DNA of 64,000 bases from an uncultured Pseudomonadota bacterium (GTDB lineage Bacteria; Pseudomonadota; Gammaproteobacteria; Ga0077536): the NCBI GenBank assembly GCA_903825645.1, contig CAIKBL010000051.1, positions 124,001-188,000 of the forward strand, read 5' to 3'. The translations under genes were made by a program, and so were the position numbers. Shown in pieces: positions 1 to 10,263 of the stretch (the first letter of the stretch is position 1; every line of letters begins with the position of its first letter). The notes below the pieces were generated by a model. The model was given only the letters and a program-made list of their open reading frames with translations. It did no database searches and was not told the DNA's origin.

Positions 1-3000
1 CATCTCTCCCGGCGCACTGCTGATCGATGCGCGCGGTTTGGATAGGCTGGGTGCGGCAAGTATTCTCCTCGGTGGCTCACGCGCGAACGAGGGGGGAATC
101 GATAACGTCACCGTCACCGCGCAGCGGGTGGAACTCGACGCGGGGGTTGCCGTGTTCGCCCCGGAGGTGATTCTTGCAGCCACCGACACGGTCCAGATTG
201 ACGCAGGGGCAACCCTCTCGGGGACTGGTGCGGTGTACGGGAATCCACTAGGACTACGGGTGAGTGGGGATGGTGCATTCGTGCGTGTCGCGTCTGCACC
301 CGCCGTTTCGTTCGCGCGTACTCAAGTCGCGGGACTGACCGGCAGCCTCAACATGGCGCCCGGCAGCCTCCTGAGTGCGACCGGTTCGATGTTGCTCGAT
401 TCCACCCTGGATACTCACTTAGATGGAGCGCTTTCAGCGCACGGCGGCGCGGTTGCGCTGAGTGCGTCGCAAATCAGTCTGGGCGCGGTGACGGGAAGTC
501 CCGCCGGCCTTACGCTCAATGACGCCCAACTTACCGCCTTGAACGCGGGATCCCTGAGTCTCACCAGCCGTAGCGCGTTAGATATCTATGGGCCAACTAT
601 CCTGAACCTGCAGTCACTCGCGCTGGATGCCGTCGCGCTGCGGGGCTTCGGCAACCTCGGCGATACGGCACGAATAGATGCGCAAACCTTAACGCTGTCC
701 GACAGCACCTCAGGTAGCGCGCTGCAGGACGGCAGTGGCGCGGGCGCGTTGGCAATCGAAGTTAATCGGCTCAACTTCGGGCGTCAGCTGGTTGCGCTCA
801 GTGGCTTCGCGGAAACGACGCTCACGGTCCATGACGAGATCGTCGGCACCCGCGACACGGGCGGCATGTTGTCCCGGGGGCCACTGAAGGTTTTCGCGCC
901 ACGGATGACGACCACCGATGGCGCGAGCTTCTCGCTGAACAGTGATGCGGCGTTGCAGATTTTCTCTTTGGCACCGAACCCCATCGCGGGCATTACCGCG
1001 TCAGGGCTGGCAGGGAAGATCACGCTGTCCGGCGCGAGCTTGCTGTTTGATAGCACCTTAGAGGTCCCCTCCGGGGAGGTTAGTCTCCGCGCGACCTGTG
1101 GGGGACTCAATGCAGTGGTCTGCGGGACGACGGCCGGCGATTTAGTGTTGGGCAGTCACGCACTGATTAACGTCGGGGGGCAATCAGCACAGTTCTACGA
1201 CACAAGCGCCGCAGCGCCGGGTGGAACGGTCTCATTGGCCGCCGCATCAGGCGATGTGATGATCACCTCGGGTGCCAACCTGAACCTAGCCGCAGCCGCG
1301 CCCGGCGGTTCGGCCGGCTCGCTGACGGTCGCCGCATCGAATGGCCAGTTTCAACTCGCCGGGACGGTCAATGACGGCGCTACCACGGCGTCCAACTCAG
1401 GACGGTTCTCGCTGGATGTGTCTACCCTACCGAATTTTTCAGGGCTCAACGCCGCGCTCAACGCAGCCGGTTTCCTAGCTGAACGAGATTTTCACGTGCG
1501 AGGCGGCAATTTGATCGTTTCAGCAGGAGATGCGGTGAAGGCGACCATCCTGAATCTGACCGCAGACAACGGCGCGATCGGTATTGCAGGAAAGCTGGAC
1601 GCCAGTGGGCAGCAGCAGGGTGGCTCAATTCGATTGAACGCACTGAATACGATCGAAGTCCTTCCGGGGGGCGTGCTCGATGCCTCTGCGCGGGGAACGC
1701 GTGGTACGGGTGGCAACATCAATCTGAGCAGCATCACCGGGGGGATCCTGCTGGATAGCGGATCGGCTACCGATGTCTCCGGGACACTGTCAGGGGGCGT
1801 CATCCATGCTCGCGTCAGCGCGCTCGAGGCGCTCACGCTCACCAACGCCGACCCGACGACCTATCAGGTCGCATTGAACGGAATTGCTGGCGCCAGTAGC
1901 GTAGTTCTCGAGGCCTATCAAACGGCGGCTGATCTGATCTCAGGACTCAACTTTGCTCAGAATTGGATGGCGAATAATGCCAGCAGTGTCGGCGCTGGTT
2001 TGGGCGCAATCGCTACCAATCCTAATTTTTCACTCGTGCCAGGCGTGGAGTTGGATGTGGCGACTTTCACGCTATCGAACACACTCGATCTGTCAACGCA
2101 ACGTTTCGATGGTGCCCCTGGGGTGTTAACTGTTCGAAGCGCTGGCGATCTGACATTCAACGCGAGTTTGACTGACGGGTTTGACTTGTCGAATGGCTCC
2201 GACCTTGCCACTTCGGCCTCGCCCGTGCTCCTCGGCGACCGATCGTGGTCGTACCGCCTCGTCGCCGGGGCAGACCTGAGCAGCGCTAATCTCATGGCCG
2301 TGGACGCGGGCGTGGGCAATTTCACCATCGCCGCCGGGACACCGGGCACCAACACCGCCTATACCGCGACCCGCCCCCAACTGGTAGCGGTGCGAACCGG
2401 CACGGGCAATATCGATATTGCGGCCGGTGGCGATATCGTCCTCAGCAATCTCGCTTCCGTCATCTATACGGCAGGTCGCAATAGCCTGCAGGGGAGGCTC
2501 CTCGGGTATCCGGGGCAGAAGGGCACACTCGGTGGGCGCCCATACCCAATAGACGGTGGGAATATCAGTTTGTTCGCGGCAGGGAACATTGACGGCGTCG
2601 CGCCGGGGGGACCGATCAGCGATTACTCGAATCAACTCGTAAACAACTGGCTATTCCGTCAAGGCTCGCCGAGCGTGTTGACGGGTTGGACGGTCGCGCC
2701 TGAATATTTTGAAGCGGGTGTCGGCGCACTGGCGGGCGGTAATGTCAGCCTCGTCGCCGGACAGGATATCGCCAACATGTCCGCCTCGGTGGCGTCAATC
2801 GGCAGACAGATTGGTGGCCCGGCGATCGCCCAGAATAATGTCCTGGTCACGGGCGGCGGGACGCTCACCGTTGATGCGGGCACGGACATCCTCAGCGGCG
2901 TGTTCTACGTTGGCGCCGGCACCGGCACACTCCGGGCTGGTGGAAATATCGCGAGCGGCCGCCCGTTTTCCGACGCGAACAGCACGCCGCTGGACACGAT

Positions 3001-5002
3001 TTTGGCACTGGGTGATGCCCAGTTTAGTGTTATCGCGCGCGGTCCAGTAAATATAGAAACAGTCATCAATCCGACACTTGTCACGCAGGCGGGCGCGGGT
3101 AACCGACTCCAGAAGCAGCCGACCGTAGGTGCGAGAGGAAATTCTTTTTTCTCCACCTACGGCACGAACAGCGCGGTTAATCTGACCTCACTTACCGGGG
3201 ATGTCACGCTCGACAATAACGGCTCAGATCTCGCCGCGGCCGGCACTTTTAGTCTCTTCTTTAATGCGCAACAAGGCGAGACGGCTGCCTTGAATATCTA
3301 TCCTGCGATCGTCAACACGACCGCGTTTGTGGGCAATATCAACGTCAACGGTGATTTCATCACCTATCCGTCCGCAGCCGGAAATCTCAATTTTCTGGCG
3401 GCGCAGTCTGTGAACCTCAATAACGGGGCACAGGTAACCGTGGCAGACGTCAATCCGGATTCATTGCCCACGGCATCCGATCCGGCATCGTTCATGACCG
3501 TGGTCGCGCAGAATCTGGCCGCCGGTCAGTTGTTCTTCAATGGTCCGCCCGTGCACCAGGATGCAGCGACGGGCAGCGTTGTCGCGCACATCGTCGCCGA
3601 AAACGGGAACGTGACGGGGGGCGTTGGGACGAATAATGTCCTGTCGATTCTTGCACTATCCGTTCCGACGACAATTTATGCGGGGGGAAATGTCGTCGAT
3701 TTAAATGCAGAAATCATGAATGTGCATTCCGCTGATGTAAGCCAGATTGTCGCAAAAGGTAGCGTCCTCTATCCCAACAGCCGAGATAATTTCGGGCGTC
3801 TCATAAATGATTTTTCGGGGATAGATATCCTCGGCCCCGGCCAGTTGACAGTGGCCGCAGGCGGAGATGTGAACCTGGGTACCTCGCGCGGAATCACCTC
3901 GCTAGGCAACGTGTCTGACGCAGCACTTCCCGGAGGCGGTGCTAACGTCACTGTGTTGGCCGGTGTTGATTTCGAGAAACTTAATCTGGGGACTTTTACG
4001 CAAGACTATCTCGAGTCAGGGAGTGGTGCCCAACTGCTTACCCGCTACATGAGTAATCTGCTCGGACTCCCTTCCCTCGGGTCCGGGGAGGCGATTAGCG
4101 CGTTTGCCGGCTTACCCCGCGCAGCGCAAGTGCCGCTTATTGCGGAAACCTTTTTCGGAATCCTCCGCGATACGGGACGAGCTGCCGCCAACGCGGGCGC
4201 TGGGGCGAATTACACCAACGCGTTCACTGCCGCGACGAGCCTTTTTGCCGGCGATAGCAGCACGGGAAATCTCAACCTGTATTTCAGCCGCATCTACACG
4301 CTTTCTGGTGGCGACATTAATCTTTTGGTGCCACGGGGCGGTATCAGTGTTGGATTGGCGACCGCACCCGAGAGTTTTGGCATCACCAAAGATCCTTCCC
4401 AACTCGGCATCGTGGCGCAAAGCACGGGCAGTGTAAGCGCCTATCTCTCTCAAAATTTCGAGGTCAACGAATCCCGGGTCTTCGCGGCGGATGGGGGAAA
4501 CATTTTGGTGTGGTCGTCGAATGGGGACATCGACGCAGGTCGCGGTGCACGCGCTGCCGTGTCGGCGCCGCCGCCGACCATCTCGTTCGACGCCAATGGG
4601 GCGCTGGTGATTTCCTTTCCAGCCGCGCTCACAGGGAGCGGGATTCAGGCTTTGACTACGACCCAGGGTCGTGCATTTGGCGATGTCGATTTGTTCGCCC
4701 CGCGCGGGGTCGTCAATGCCAGTGAGGCCGGGATCCAGAGCGCCGGCAACATCACCATCGCAGCGGTCCAAGTACTCGGCGCCGACAACATCAAGGCGGG
4801 TGGTACGTCGGTGGGGGTTCCCACCGTCGCCGCCGGCGTCTCCGCCAGTCTCGCCGGCGCAGGCTCTTCAGCTAACGCGGCGAGCAAAGGCGCGAGTGAT
4901 TCCGCCGCCAGCGGCGGGCGGAATGCGGACGACGGGAGCCAGTCGCTCGGGGCGCCGAGCCTGAACATGATCAGCGTTGAGATTTTAGGTTTTGGGGGAT
5001 AA
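1..5002 (+). CDS. Filamentous haemagglutinin-like exoprotein (TpsA), 3' part
   Basis: The reading frame is open from the first bases, so the N-terminal secretion domain lies outside the window and only about 1,666 residues are visible. The visible part is a long run of imperfect repeats rich in Gly, Ala, Ser, Thr and Asn with recurring GG-x-V-x-L and AGGD patterns, as expected of a right-handed beta-helix. It is nearly free of cysteine. A Gly/Ala/Ser-rich, low-complexity stretch precedes the final SVEILGFGG, an ending I associate with the filamentous-haemagglutinin (DUF3739) family of surface adhesins. The stop overlaps the start of the next gene, a TpsB transporter, which strongly supports a two-partner-secretion substrate. 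The likely role is a large secreted or surface adhesin; its ligand cannot be read from sequence. Family membership is confident, the exact domain name less so. Confidence 0.88.
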   Translation, partial: ISPGALLIDARGLDRLGAASILLGGSRANEGGIDNVTVTAQRVELDAGVAVFAPEVILAATDTVQIDAGATLSGTGAVYGNPLGLRVSGDGAFVRVASAPAVSFARTQVAGLTGSLNMAPGSLLSATGSMLLDSTLDTHLDGALSAHGGAVALSASQISLGAVTGSPAGLTLNDAQLTALNAGSLSLTSRSALDIYGPTILNLQSLALDAVALRGFGNLGDTARIDAQTLTLSDSTSGSALQDGSGAGALAIEVNRLNFGRQLVALSGFAETTLTVHDEIVGTRDTGGMLSRGPLKVFAPRMTTTDGASFSLNSDAALQIFSLAPNPIAGITASGLAGKITLSGASLLFDSTLEVPSGEVSLRATCGGLNAVVCGTTAGDLVLGSHALINVGGQSAQFYDTSAAAPGGTVSLAAASGDVMITSGANLNLAAAAPGGSAGSLTVAASNGQFQLAGTVNDGATTASNSGRFSLDVSTLPNFSGLNAALNAAGFLAERDFHVRGGNLIVSAGDAVKATILNLTADNGAIGIAGKLDASGQQQGGSIRLNALNTIEVLPGGVLDASARGTRGTGGNINLSSITGGILLDSGSATDVSGTLSGGVIHARVSALEALTLTNADPTTYQVALNGIAGASSVVLEAYQTAADLISGLNFAQNWMANNASSVGAGLGAIATNPNFSLVPGVELDVATFTLSNTLDLSTQRFDGAPGVLTVRSAGDLTFNASLTDGFDLSNGSDLATSASPVLLGDRSWSYRLVAGADLSSANLMAVDAGVGNFTIAAGTPGTNTAYTATRPQLVAVRTGTGNIDIAAGGDIVLSNLASVIYTAGRNSLQGRLLGYPGQKGTLGGRPYPIDGGNISLFAAGNIDGVAPGGPISDYSNQLVNNWLFRQGSPSVLTGWTVAPEYFEAGVGALAGGNVSLVAGQDIANMSASVASIGRQIGGPAIAQNNVLVTGGGTLTVDAGTDILSGVFYVGAGTGTLRAGGNIASGRPFSDANSTPLDTILALGDAQFSVIARGPVNIETVINPTLVTQAGAGNRLQKQPTVGARGNSFFSTYGTNSAVNLTSLTGDVTLDNNGSDLAAAGTFSLFFNAQQGETAALNIYPAIVNTTAFVGNINVNGDFITYPSAAGNLNFLAAQSVNLNNGAQVTVADVNPDSLPTASDPASFMTVVAQNLAAGQLFFNGPPVHQDAATGSVVAHIVAENGNVTGGVGTNNVLSILALSVPTTIYAGGNVVDLNAEIMNVHSADVSQIVAKGSVLYPNSRDNFGRLINDFSGIDILGPGQLTVAAGGDVNLGTSRGITSLGNVSDAALPGGGANVTVLAGVDFEKLNLGTFTQDYLESGSGAQLLTRYMSNLLGLPSLGSGEAISAFAGLPRAAQVPLIAETFFGILRDTGRAAANAGAGANYTNAFTAATSLFAGDSSTGNLNLYFSRIYTLSGGDINLLVPRGGISVGLATAPESFGITKDPSQLGIVAQSTGSVSAYLSQNFEVNESRVFAADGGNILVWSSNGDIDAGRGARAAVSAPPPTISFDANGALVISFPAALTGSGIQALTTTQGRAFGDVDLFAPRGVVNASEAGIQSAGNITIAAVQVLGADNIKAGGTSVGVPTVAAGVSASLAGAGSSANAASKGASDSAASGGRNADDGSQSLGAPSLNMISVEILGFGG

Positions 5003-6644
5003 CACTTTGAGGCAATCGACTTTGTCCCTGTGTGCATTTTATTGTGCGTTGGTGGGACTCTTACTCGGGGTGGAGTACGTCTTCGCCGCGGGCGCTTCAG
5101 CAGCCATGGTTCCACCGAACACGAACATCGCGCAGGAAGCCGAAGCAACGGATGAAATATTCGATATTTGGGAATATCAGGTAGAGGGAAACACCTTGCT
5201 CCCGACGCCCGACATTGAGCGATCGGTCTATGCACATCTGGGTGAGCGGCGAACCATCCGGGACGTCAAGGCGGCACAAGCGGGGCTCGAAGAGTTATAT
5301 CGTGCCCGCGGCTACGGGTCGGTGATCGTCGACATCCCTGAGCAGGATGTGGTGGGAGGCGTTATCAAGCTGAAGGTGACGGAAGCCGCGATTGGTCGTG
5401 TTAGGGTCACCGGTTCGCGTTATTTTAGCCTCGGTCGTATCCTCTCGAAGGTCCCGGCGTTAGGTGTCGGGCAGGTCCCCTCGCTACCGAAGGTGCAAGC
5501 CGAACTGGCTTCCCTCGCGCAGGTATCGAACGATCGGACCGTGACCCCAGTATTGCGTCCAAGCCAGACACCGGGAAAATTGGACGTGGAATTACAGGTC
5601 AAGGATTCGCTGCCGTTCCACGGGAGCGTTGAGCTGAACGATCGGTACAGCGCTGACACCTCGTTACTGCGCCTCAACACGTCGCTTCGGTATGACAATC
5701 TCTGGCAGCGCGAACATAGCATCGGGATTTCTTACCAGACCTCACCGCTGAACCCGAGTGAGGTGGAAGTATTTTCCGGTAATTACCTCTGGCGTTTCGA
5801 AGACTCGAATAAGTTACTTTCAGCCTATATGGTGCAATCAAATTCGGACGTCGCGACGCTGGGCACACTGGGTGTCATCGGCACCGGCACTATCACCGGA
5901 CTGCGGTTCACGGTCCCGCTGCAGGCGTTCGATCGGTTCTATCACAGCCTTACGCTGGGTACCGACTATAAGATGTTCGGTGAAGGCGTTACCCTTCAGG
6001 GTAACGACACGCTGAATACGCCCATCTCGTATCTCCTGTTCAACATAAATTACAACGCTGGCTGGTATGTCGATAACCGCGTCAGCCATGTCGACATCAC
6101 GTATAACTTCGGGCCAGATGGCTTAGGCAATACGGCCAAAGAATTTGAACGGAAGCGTTATCGCGCAATTCCGAATTTTGCCTACTTGCGGGTGAATGTC
6201 GATCATGTTGAGCCACTCTGGGCCGGCAACTCGCTTTTCGGACGGGTGGGGTTCCAAGTGAGCGACTCTCCGCTCATCAGTAATGAAGAATATGCGGCCG
6301 GTGGTGTTGACAGTGTCCGCGGTTATCTTGAATCAGAAAAACAGAGTGACAATGCTTTTTTGGCCGCGTTTGAACTGCGATCGCCAAATCTGGGTCCGCA
6401 GCTCTGGCCGGCGTTTCGCAGTCTCCAATTTTTGACGTTTACCGATGCGGCTGAATTGCAGATAAAGGAGCCACTACCCGGGACTAGGCCTGACGCATTC
6501 CTGTGGAGTACTGGACTGGGTGTCCGCCTGGAATCCACCTATAACGTCAAAGTGATGTTGGCTTGGGCATACGTGTTGAAAAATGGCGATCGTACCCGCG
6601 CTGGCGATCAGGCGCTGCATTTCAGCCTCGGTTACGACTTCTAA
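4992..6644 (+). CDS. TpsB/ShlB-type two-partner secretion transporter
   Basis: Outer-membrane beta-barrel that would export the adjacent TpsA protein. The 550-residue product starts with a hydrophobic signal peptide (about residues 10-34, ending in Ala-rich sequence). A POTRA-like domain follows (about 55-130, containing VEGNTLLP and a YRARGYGS turn), then the ShlB/FhaC barrel. The conserved GGVDSVRGYLESE segment near the C-terminus and the terminal aromatic YDF are typical of this family and of BAM-assembled barrels. The start is a TTG inside the end of the tpsA gene (11-base overlap); another TTG at 5007 would also leave the signal peptide intact, so the exact start is uncertain. The overlap implies translational coupling of the pair. 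Length fits FhaC homologues. Confidence 0.92.
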   Translation: MGDNTLRQSTLSLCAFYCALVGLLLGVEYVFAAGASAAMVPPNTNIAQEAEATDEIFDIWEYQVEGNTLLPTPDIERSVYAHLGERRTIRDVKAAQAGLEELYRARGYGSVIVDIPEQDVVGGVIKLKVTEAAIGRVRVTGSRYFSLGRILSKVPALGVGQVPSLPKVQAELASLAQVSNDRTVTPVLRPSQTPGKLDVELQVKDSLPFHGSVELNDRYSADTSLLRLNTSLRYDNLWQREHSIGISYQTSPLNPSEVEVFSGNYLWRFEDSNKLLSAYMVQSNSDVATLGTLGVIGTGTITGLRFTVPLQAFDRFYHSLTLGTDYKMFGEGVTLQGNDTLNTPISYLLFNINYNAGWYVDNRVSHVDITYNFGPDGLGNTAKEFERKRYRAIPNFAYLRVNVDHVEPLWAGNSLFGRVGFQVSDSPLISNEEYAAGGVDSVRGYLESEKQSDNAFLAAFELRSPNLGPQLWPAFRSLQFLTFTDAAELQIKEPLPGTRPDAFLWSTGLGVRLESTYNVKVMLAWAYVLKNGDRTRAGDQALHFSLGYDF

Positions 6645-7164
6645 CGGTTGCCAGCATGACGCTCCGCAGGCCACGCCAAAATCGCCACACAGTTTTAGAT
6701 TAACGGTTTGCCGCACTTGAGTTTACCTAGGGCCTCAATAAGGTCTTTGGTCGAGACGCGTCATCCCGCCGGGCGGTACGCCTTCCGGGGCGGATTATCG
6801 TCAAACCCCGCCGCGAGACGGTAATTCTCGTCCTCTCGCAAGGGCCGCATCGCACGTACCTTCAGTGTGCCCACTGGACTCGGACGTGACGCCGGAAACG
6901 CCGTGCCCAAGGAACCTGTCTCCGCCTGCCTTCGCGTCTCCGTGCACCCGTCAGGCGGGGACTCGATTCACTGCAGCGCGCCTGCACCGGTTCTCGCTGA
7001 GGTCTCGTCATCGAAAATGTGGTGGAGTTCACAACGTGACCCGTGCACTGCGTGCTAAGTTCTCTGGCGGGTAGGGCTTTCGCCCCGCTTATCCTGTGGA
7101 GCAAGTGTTGGTGAACGGTCGATCGTGCCTCCTGAAGGCTCTGACAACCCGCGAGGCGCTGGCA
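6645..7164. other. Intergenic region without a recognisable gene
   Basis: About 520 bases separate the TpsB stop from the PilZ-like gene. Small open frames exist on both strands near 6862-7104, but none has a good ribosome site or a recognisable product. A GC-rich segment near 7068-7090 can form short hairpins. No clear promoter consensus was seen, although the region must contain the promoter of the next gene. Confidence 0.5.
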
Positions 7165-7503
7165 ATGCCCCTTGAACGTCGCCGCTTTCTAAGAACCACG
7201 CTTTTGAGACCGGTCCCGTGTCACGTGCGGTTCCAGAGTACCCTGCAAGGGAACCCACGGGAATCGTCGGTAGCGGCGCTTGAAGTTTCACGAGGAGGTT
7301 TACGGCTGGCGGTTCCCGGAAAACTGCCGCCGGGCGCTGTGTTTCAGGTGTGGCTGACGCCTCCCGGGCATGCGCGCGACTATCACCTTGCCGGCATCGT
7401 GCGATGGTGTCGGGAACGCCAAGTGAACTCTGAAATTGGGGTGCAGTTAACGCACGCGCCCAAGACCGATTATGACGCTTGGCAGCGTCTCTGCTTCGTT
7501 TGA
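7165..7503 (+). CDS. PilZ-like domain protein
   Basis: A small protein (112 residues from this ATG) with the layout of a PilZ c-di-GMP receptor: an arginine cluster RRRFLR near the N-terminus containing the RxxxR spacing, then a beta-rich region with EVSRGG in the place of the canonical (D/N)xSxxG motif, then IVRWCRERQVNSEIGVQL typical of the end of the fold. The acidic residue of the second motif is Glu rather than Asp/Asn, so ligand binding may be weakened. A GTG at 7096 could start a longer form, but the ATG at 7165 has a GAGG ribosome site 8 bases upstream and begins just before the domain. It stands alone between intergenic regions. If functional, it would couple c-di-GMP to an unknown partner. 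Confidence 0.6.
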   Translation: MPLERRRFLRTTLLRPVPCHVRFQSTLQGNPRESSVAALEVSRGGLRLAVPGKLPPGAVFQVWLTPPGHARDYHLAGIVRWCRERQVNSEIGVQLTHAPKTDYDAWQRLCFV

Positions 7504-7874
7504 TACCGGTGCTGTCAGCGAACCGAGAGGTAGCGTTGGCTCGGGCGATTAACCGCGCAACGTCACTGCAAAGTAAGTCTGATTCACCGAGTGGACACCC
7601 CAGCGGGCGATCTCTAGCGTGCAGGGATCACCTCGACCTTGACGCCGCCGACTTCGAACCAACCACCAATAAAGACCCGATGCCGCTTTGAACGCGCCGT
7701 CGCTTTGAAGCCAACGCGCGAGGCACCAGCCTACAGGACGTGGTTCTGTTCTCCGGGATAAGCCCGCATCGACGACGCTCTGAAAATGAGGAATGGACCC
7801 GCCAAGCGCGCCGACGGCGCGCGCCGCAAACATCTGCCGGACACCGGGGTCCCGAAACCTATACAATTGCCGCC
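7504..7874. other. Intergenic region, possibly with a decayed reading frame
   Basis: This 370-base stretch has short open frames on both strands. On the minus strand two frames between 7549 and 7720 read protein-like for 20-30 codons each, but they are interrupted and I cannot match them to a family. No clear promoter, terminator or RNA gene was recognised. Confidence 0.35.
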
Positions 7875-9059
7875 GTGCGAGCGATTGTTTTATTGCTGAG
7901 TGTTGCGGGATTCGTCGCGGTGGCGGTCATGCGGGTGGTCGATCCCCTGCTGCCCCTGATCGCGACCGAACTCGGGATTTCGCTCGGCCGGGCGGGGCTT
8001 ATCATCACCGCCTATTCCTTACCGTATGGCTTGTGCGTTCTGGGCTACGGACCACTCGGCGATCGCTTCGGAAAGTTGCGAATCATCATTGGTGCCACCG
8101 CGCTGTCTGCGCTCTGTATCTCGATGTGCGGATTTGCCAGCGATCTCCCGAGCCTTATGTTCTGGCGTTTCATGAGCGGTGCCACCTGCTCAGCGACCGT
8201 ACCCCTCTCCCTCGCCTTCATCGCCGATAACTTCCCGCTTCCCGAGCGGCAGAAAGCGCTCGCGCGCTATACAGGTGGGGTCATCCTCGGGCAGATCTGC
8301 GGGGCAGGCTTGGGTGGGGTTTTTGCCGATCTGATCGGGTGGCGCCATATCTTCCATGTCTACGGCTTCCTAACCGCTGGGGCGACGTTCTTGGTCTGGT
8401 GGGGCGCCCGACATCTGACGCTCCCCCCCCCGAAGATCGCAGCGGGTGGAAGTACTTGGCAGCGCTATCGCGCCGTTTTTCGATTAGCCGAAGCCCGTGA
8501 AGTCATGCTCGCGGTCTTTCTCGAGGGCCTACTGCTGTTTGGCAGCTCCGCCTTTATCGGATCTATGCTGCACTACCAATATCATTTGAGTCTCACGTGG
8601 GTCGGGCTGATGTTGATGTTCGTGGGCGGCGGCAGTCTCGTGTACACCGCGCTCGTCGGCTGGCTGATGAAACATCTCGGGCAGCGGGGCATGATCATGC
8701 TCGGCGGTATTTTGATGCTGCTGTGCTACACCACGCTGGCACATTCAAGCGATCGACTTTTCGCTGCGCCGGCACTGCTGCTGTTCGGCCTGTCCATTTA
8801 CCTGATGCACAACAATTTACAGACCCTCGGCACCGAGCTCTCGCCAATGGCACGTGGCACTTCAGTGTCCCTGATGGCCTTCATGCTGTTCTCCGGCCAG
8901 GCGTTGGGTGCGTTCTGTCTAGGGATGGTCATCGATCGGGTGGGGTACCGGGTCAGCTATTCGGTTATCGCCGCTGCACTCTGCGGACTTGCCGGTTGGT
9001 TACAGGGCACGCGGGCAGTGACCCGAGGCTTACATCAGGTCACAGATCTCAGAGCTTGA
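7875..9059 (+). CDS. MFS efflux transporter (DHA1-like)
   Basis: Major facilitator superfamily permease of about 394 residues with roughly 12 hydrophobic segments. The MFS signature between helices 2 and 3 is clear (YGPLGDRFGKLR). The N-terminal helix reads as a drug/arabinose-efflux type MFS with VVDPLLPLIATELG. The open frame extends upstream to 7740, but that extension is Arg-rich and unlike an MFS N-terminus, so the GTG at 7875 is preferred; no strong ribosome site helps decide. Its 3' end overlaps the convergent monooxygenase gene by 11 bases. The substrate cannot be inferred; the adjacent flavin monooxygenase might suggest an aromatic or heterocyclic compound, which is only a guess. Confidence 0.85.
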   Translation: MRAIVLLLSVAGFVAVAVMRVVDPLLPLIATELGISLGRAGLIITAYSLPYGLCVLGYGPLGDRFGKLRIIIGATALSALCISMCGFASDLPSLMFWRFMSGATCSATVPLSLAFIADNFPLPERQKALARYTGGVILGQICGAGLGGVFADLIGWRHIFHVYGFLTAGATFLVWWGARHLTLPPPKIAAGGSTWQRYRAVFRLAEAREVMLAVFLEGLLLFGSSAFIGSMLHYQYHLSLTWVGLMLMFVGGGSLVYTALVGWLMKHLGQRGMIMLGGILMLLCYTTLAHSSDRLFAAPALLLFGLSIYLMHNNLQTLGTELSPMARGTSVSLMAFMLFSGQALGAFCLGMVIDRVGYRVSYSVIAAALCGLAGWLQGTRAVTRGLHQVTDLRA

Positions 9060-10263
9060 GCCACCGCTGAGGGTCAATCGGGGCATTCGCGTTCAGGAAA
9101 ATCTCAGGTCGTTGATGATATTCGGCTTTGGCACGATGTTCAGGGGTGACTGGCGTCGGGCCGATGTAACTGCCGAGATCGCGGCTGAAGGCGAGCGCCG
9201 CCAAACCATAGCGCAGACGGCTTTTTTCCCATTGTGCGAGGGCGGCTCCGGGGTTTTGCGCGGCGAGTGCGATGGCCAGTGAGGTGGCGTCCTCAATCGC
9301 TTTCGAGACGCCTAGGCCGATGTGCGGGCGGGCGGTGATGGCGGCATCCCCAACCAGGCAGACCCGATCGTAAACCAGGTGCTCGCAACCAAGGTCAAAC
9401 ATCCCTTGGATGAACGGCTGGTGGGTCGCGCCCACCACCGTTTGGGGCTGAGGGCCCAGAAACGCGCGTGCTTCTGCTTGCATCGCCGCGACCAGCTCCG
9501 GTCGGATGAGCGAATGAGGGATCCCTTGCTCGTGGTAGAGTCCGGTGGCATCCGTCAGGTGATCTTTCAGCTTCGCTTCATCGGCCGTACGGTACCAACC
9601 CCAGTTGTACAATCGGTGTCCAGGGCGCAAATCATCATTTAGTCCCGCGACAAGATAGCCCAGCCAATGCCCGCCCGTTGCTAAGCACAGGGTCATGCGG
9701 TGCGCCAATTCTCCCAACACGGGTGCGGCAATGAGATTCTCATCAATTAACCCTCGCCACCCGAAATAGCCGCAGTAGTTGATGGCGACTTCCGGCGCCA
9801 CCAAGCGTCGCACGGTCGAGCGGGTACCATCGGCGCCGATGAGCCAATCGGCTGTCGCTTCTTCACCATTTTGAAAGCGCGCCACGATCCGATCGGCATC
9901 CTGCACCAAATCGCACAGCACATAGTTATTGTGGTAGCAATGATCCGGGATCTGCGCGCGCAGAAAGCGATACATGAGTCCCCACGAGGTCATGACTTGG
10001 GGGACATCGACGCGCTCGACTTCGGCCCCGTGAGAGTCGAGCATGAGCCGACCCATCGAGCGAATGCCCATTTCATCCCGAAGATGAACCCCCGCGCCTG
10101 TCAAGGCCTCGTAGAGCCCATCATGGGTCGCGATCCCCGCCCCCCGACTCGCGAGCTCATCGCCCGCACGCTCATAGATGGCGACGTCCACGCCGAGATG
10201 ATGGAGGGCGACGCCAGCACTGATGCCAGCCATTGAGCCGCCGATGATGGCTACTTTGGTCAT
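9049..10263 (-). CDS. FAD-dependent aromatic monooxygenase
   Basis: A 404-residue single-component flavin hydroxylase of the 4-hydroxybenzoate/salicylate hydroxylase superfamily. The N-terminal FAD-binding Rossmann motif is IIGGSMAGISAG, a variant in which the middle glycine region is GSMAG. The DG-type motif is present as LIGADGTRSTVR, and the second FAD motif as VGDAAITARPHIGLG. The stretch YNWGWYR resembles 2,6-dihydroxypyridine 3-hydroxylase and related enzymes, so a hydroxylated N-heterocycle or phenol is a plausible substrate; this is inference. It would use NAD(P)H and O2 in the cytoplasm. It is convergent with the MFS gene and separated by 173 bases from the alcohol dehydrogenase gene upstream. 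Confidence 0.85.
   Translation of the reverse strand: MTKVAIIGGSMAGISAGVALHHLGVDVAIYERAGDELASRGAGIATHDGLYEALTGAGVHLRDEMGIRSMGRLMLDSHGAEVERVDVPQVMTSWGLMYRFLRAQIPDHCYHNNYVLCDLVQDADRIVARFQNGEEATADWLIGADGTRSTVRRLVAPEVAINYCGYFGWRGLIDENLIAAPVLGELAHRMTLCLATGGHWLGYLVAGLNDDLRPGHRLYNWGWYRTADEAKLKDHLTDATGLYHEQGIPHSLIRPELVAAMQAEARAFLGPQPQTVVGATHQPFIQGMFDLGCEHLVYDRVCLVGDAAITARPHIGLGVSKAIEDATSLAIALAAQNPGAALAQWEKSRLRYGLAALAFSRDLGSYIGPTPVTPEHRAKAEYHQRPEIFLNANAPIDPQRWLKL

Noticed and set aside
4112-4771. 219-codon open frame on the minus strand
   Set aside because: It lies wholly inside the TpsA reading frame, is Arg-rich and has no family resemblance; a shadow of a long GC-rich gene.
7479-7866. Short frames on both strands between PilZ-like and MFS genes
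   Set aside because: They read protein-like only for 20-30 codons, change frame and match no known family, so no gene or pseudogene is claimed.
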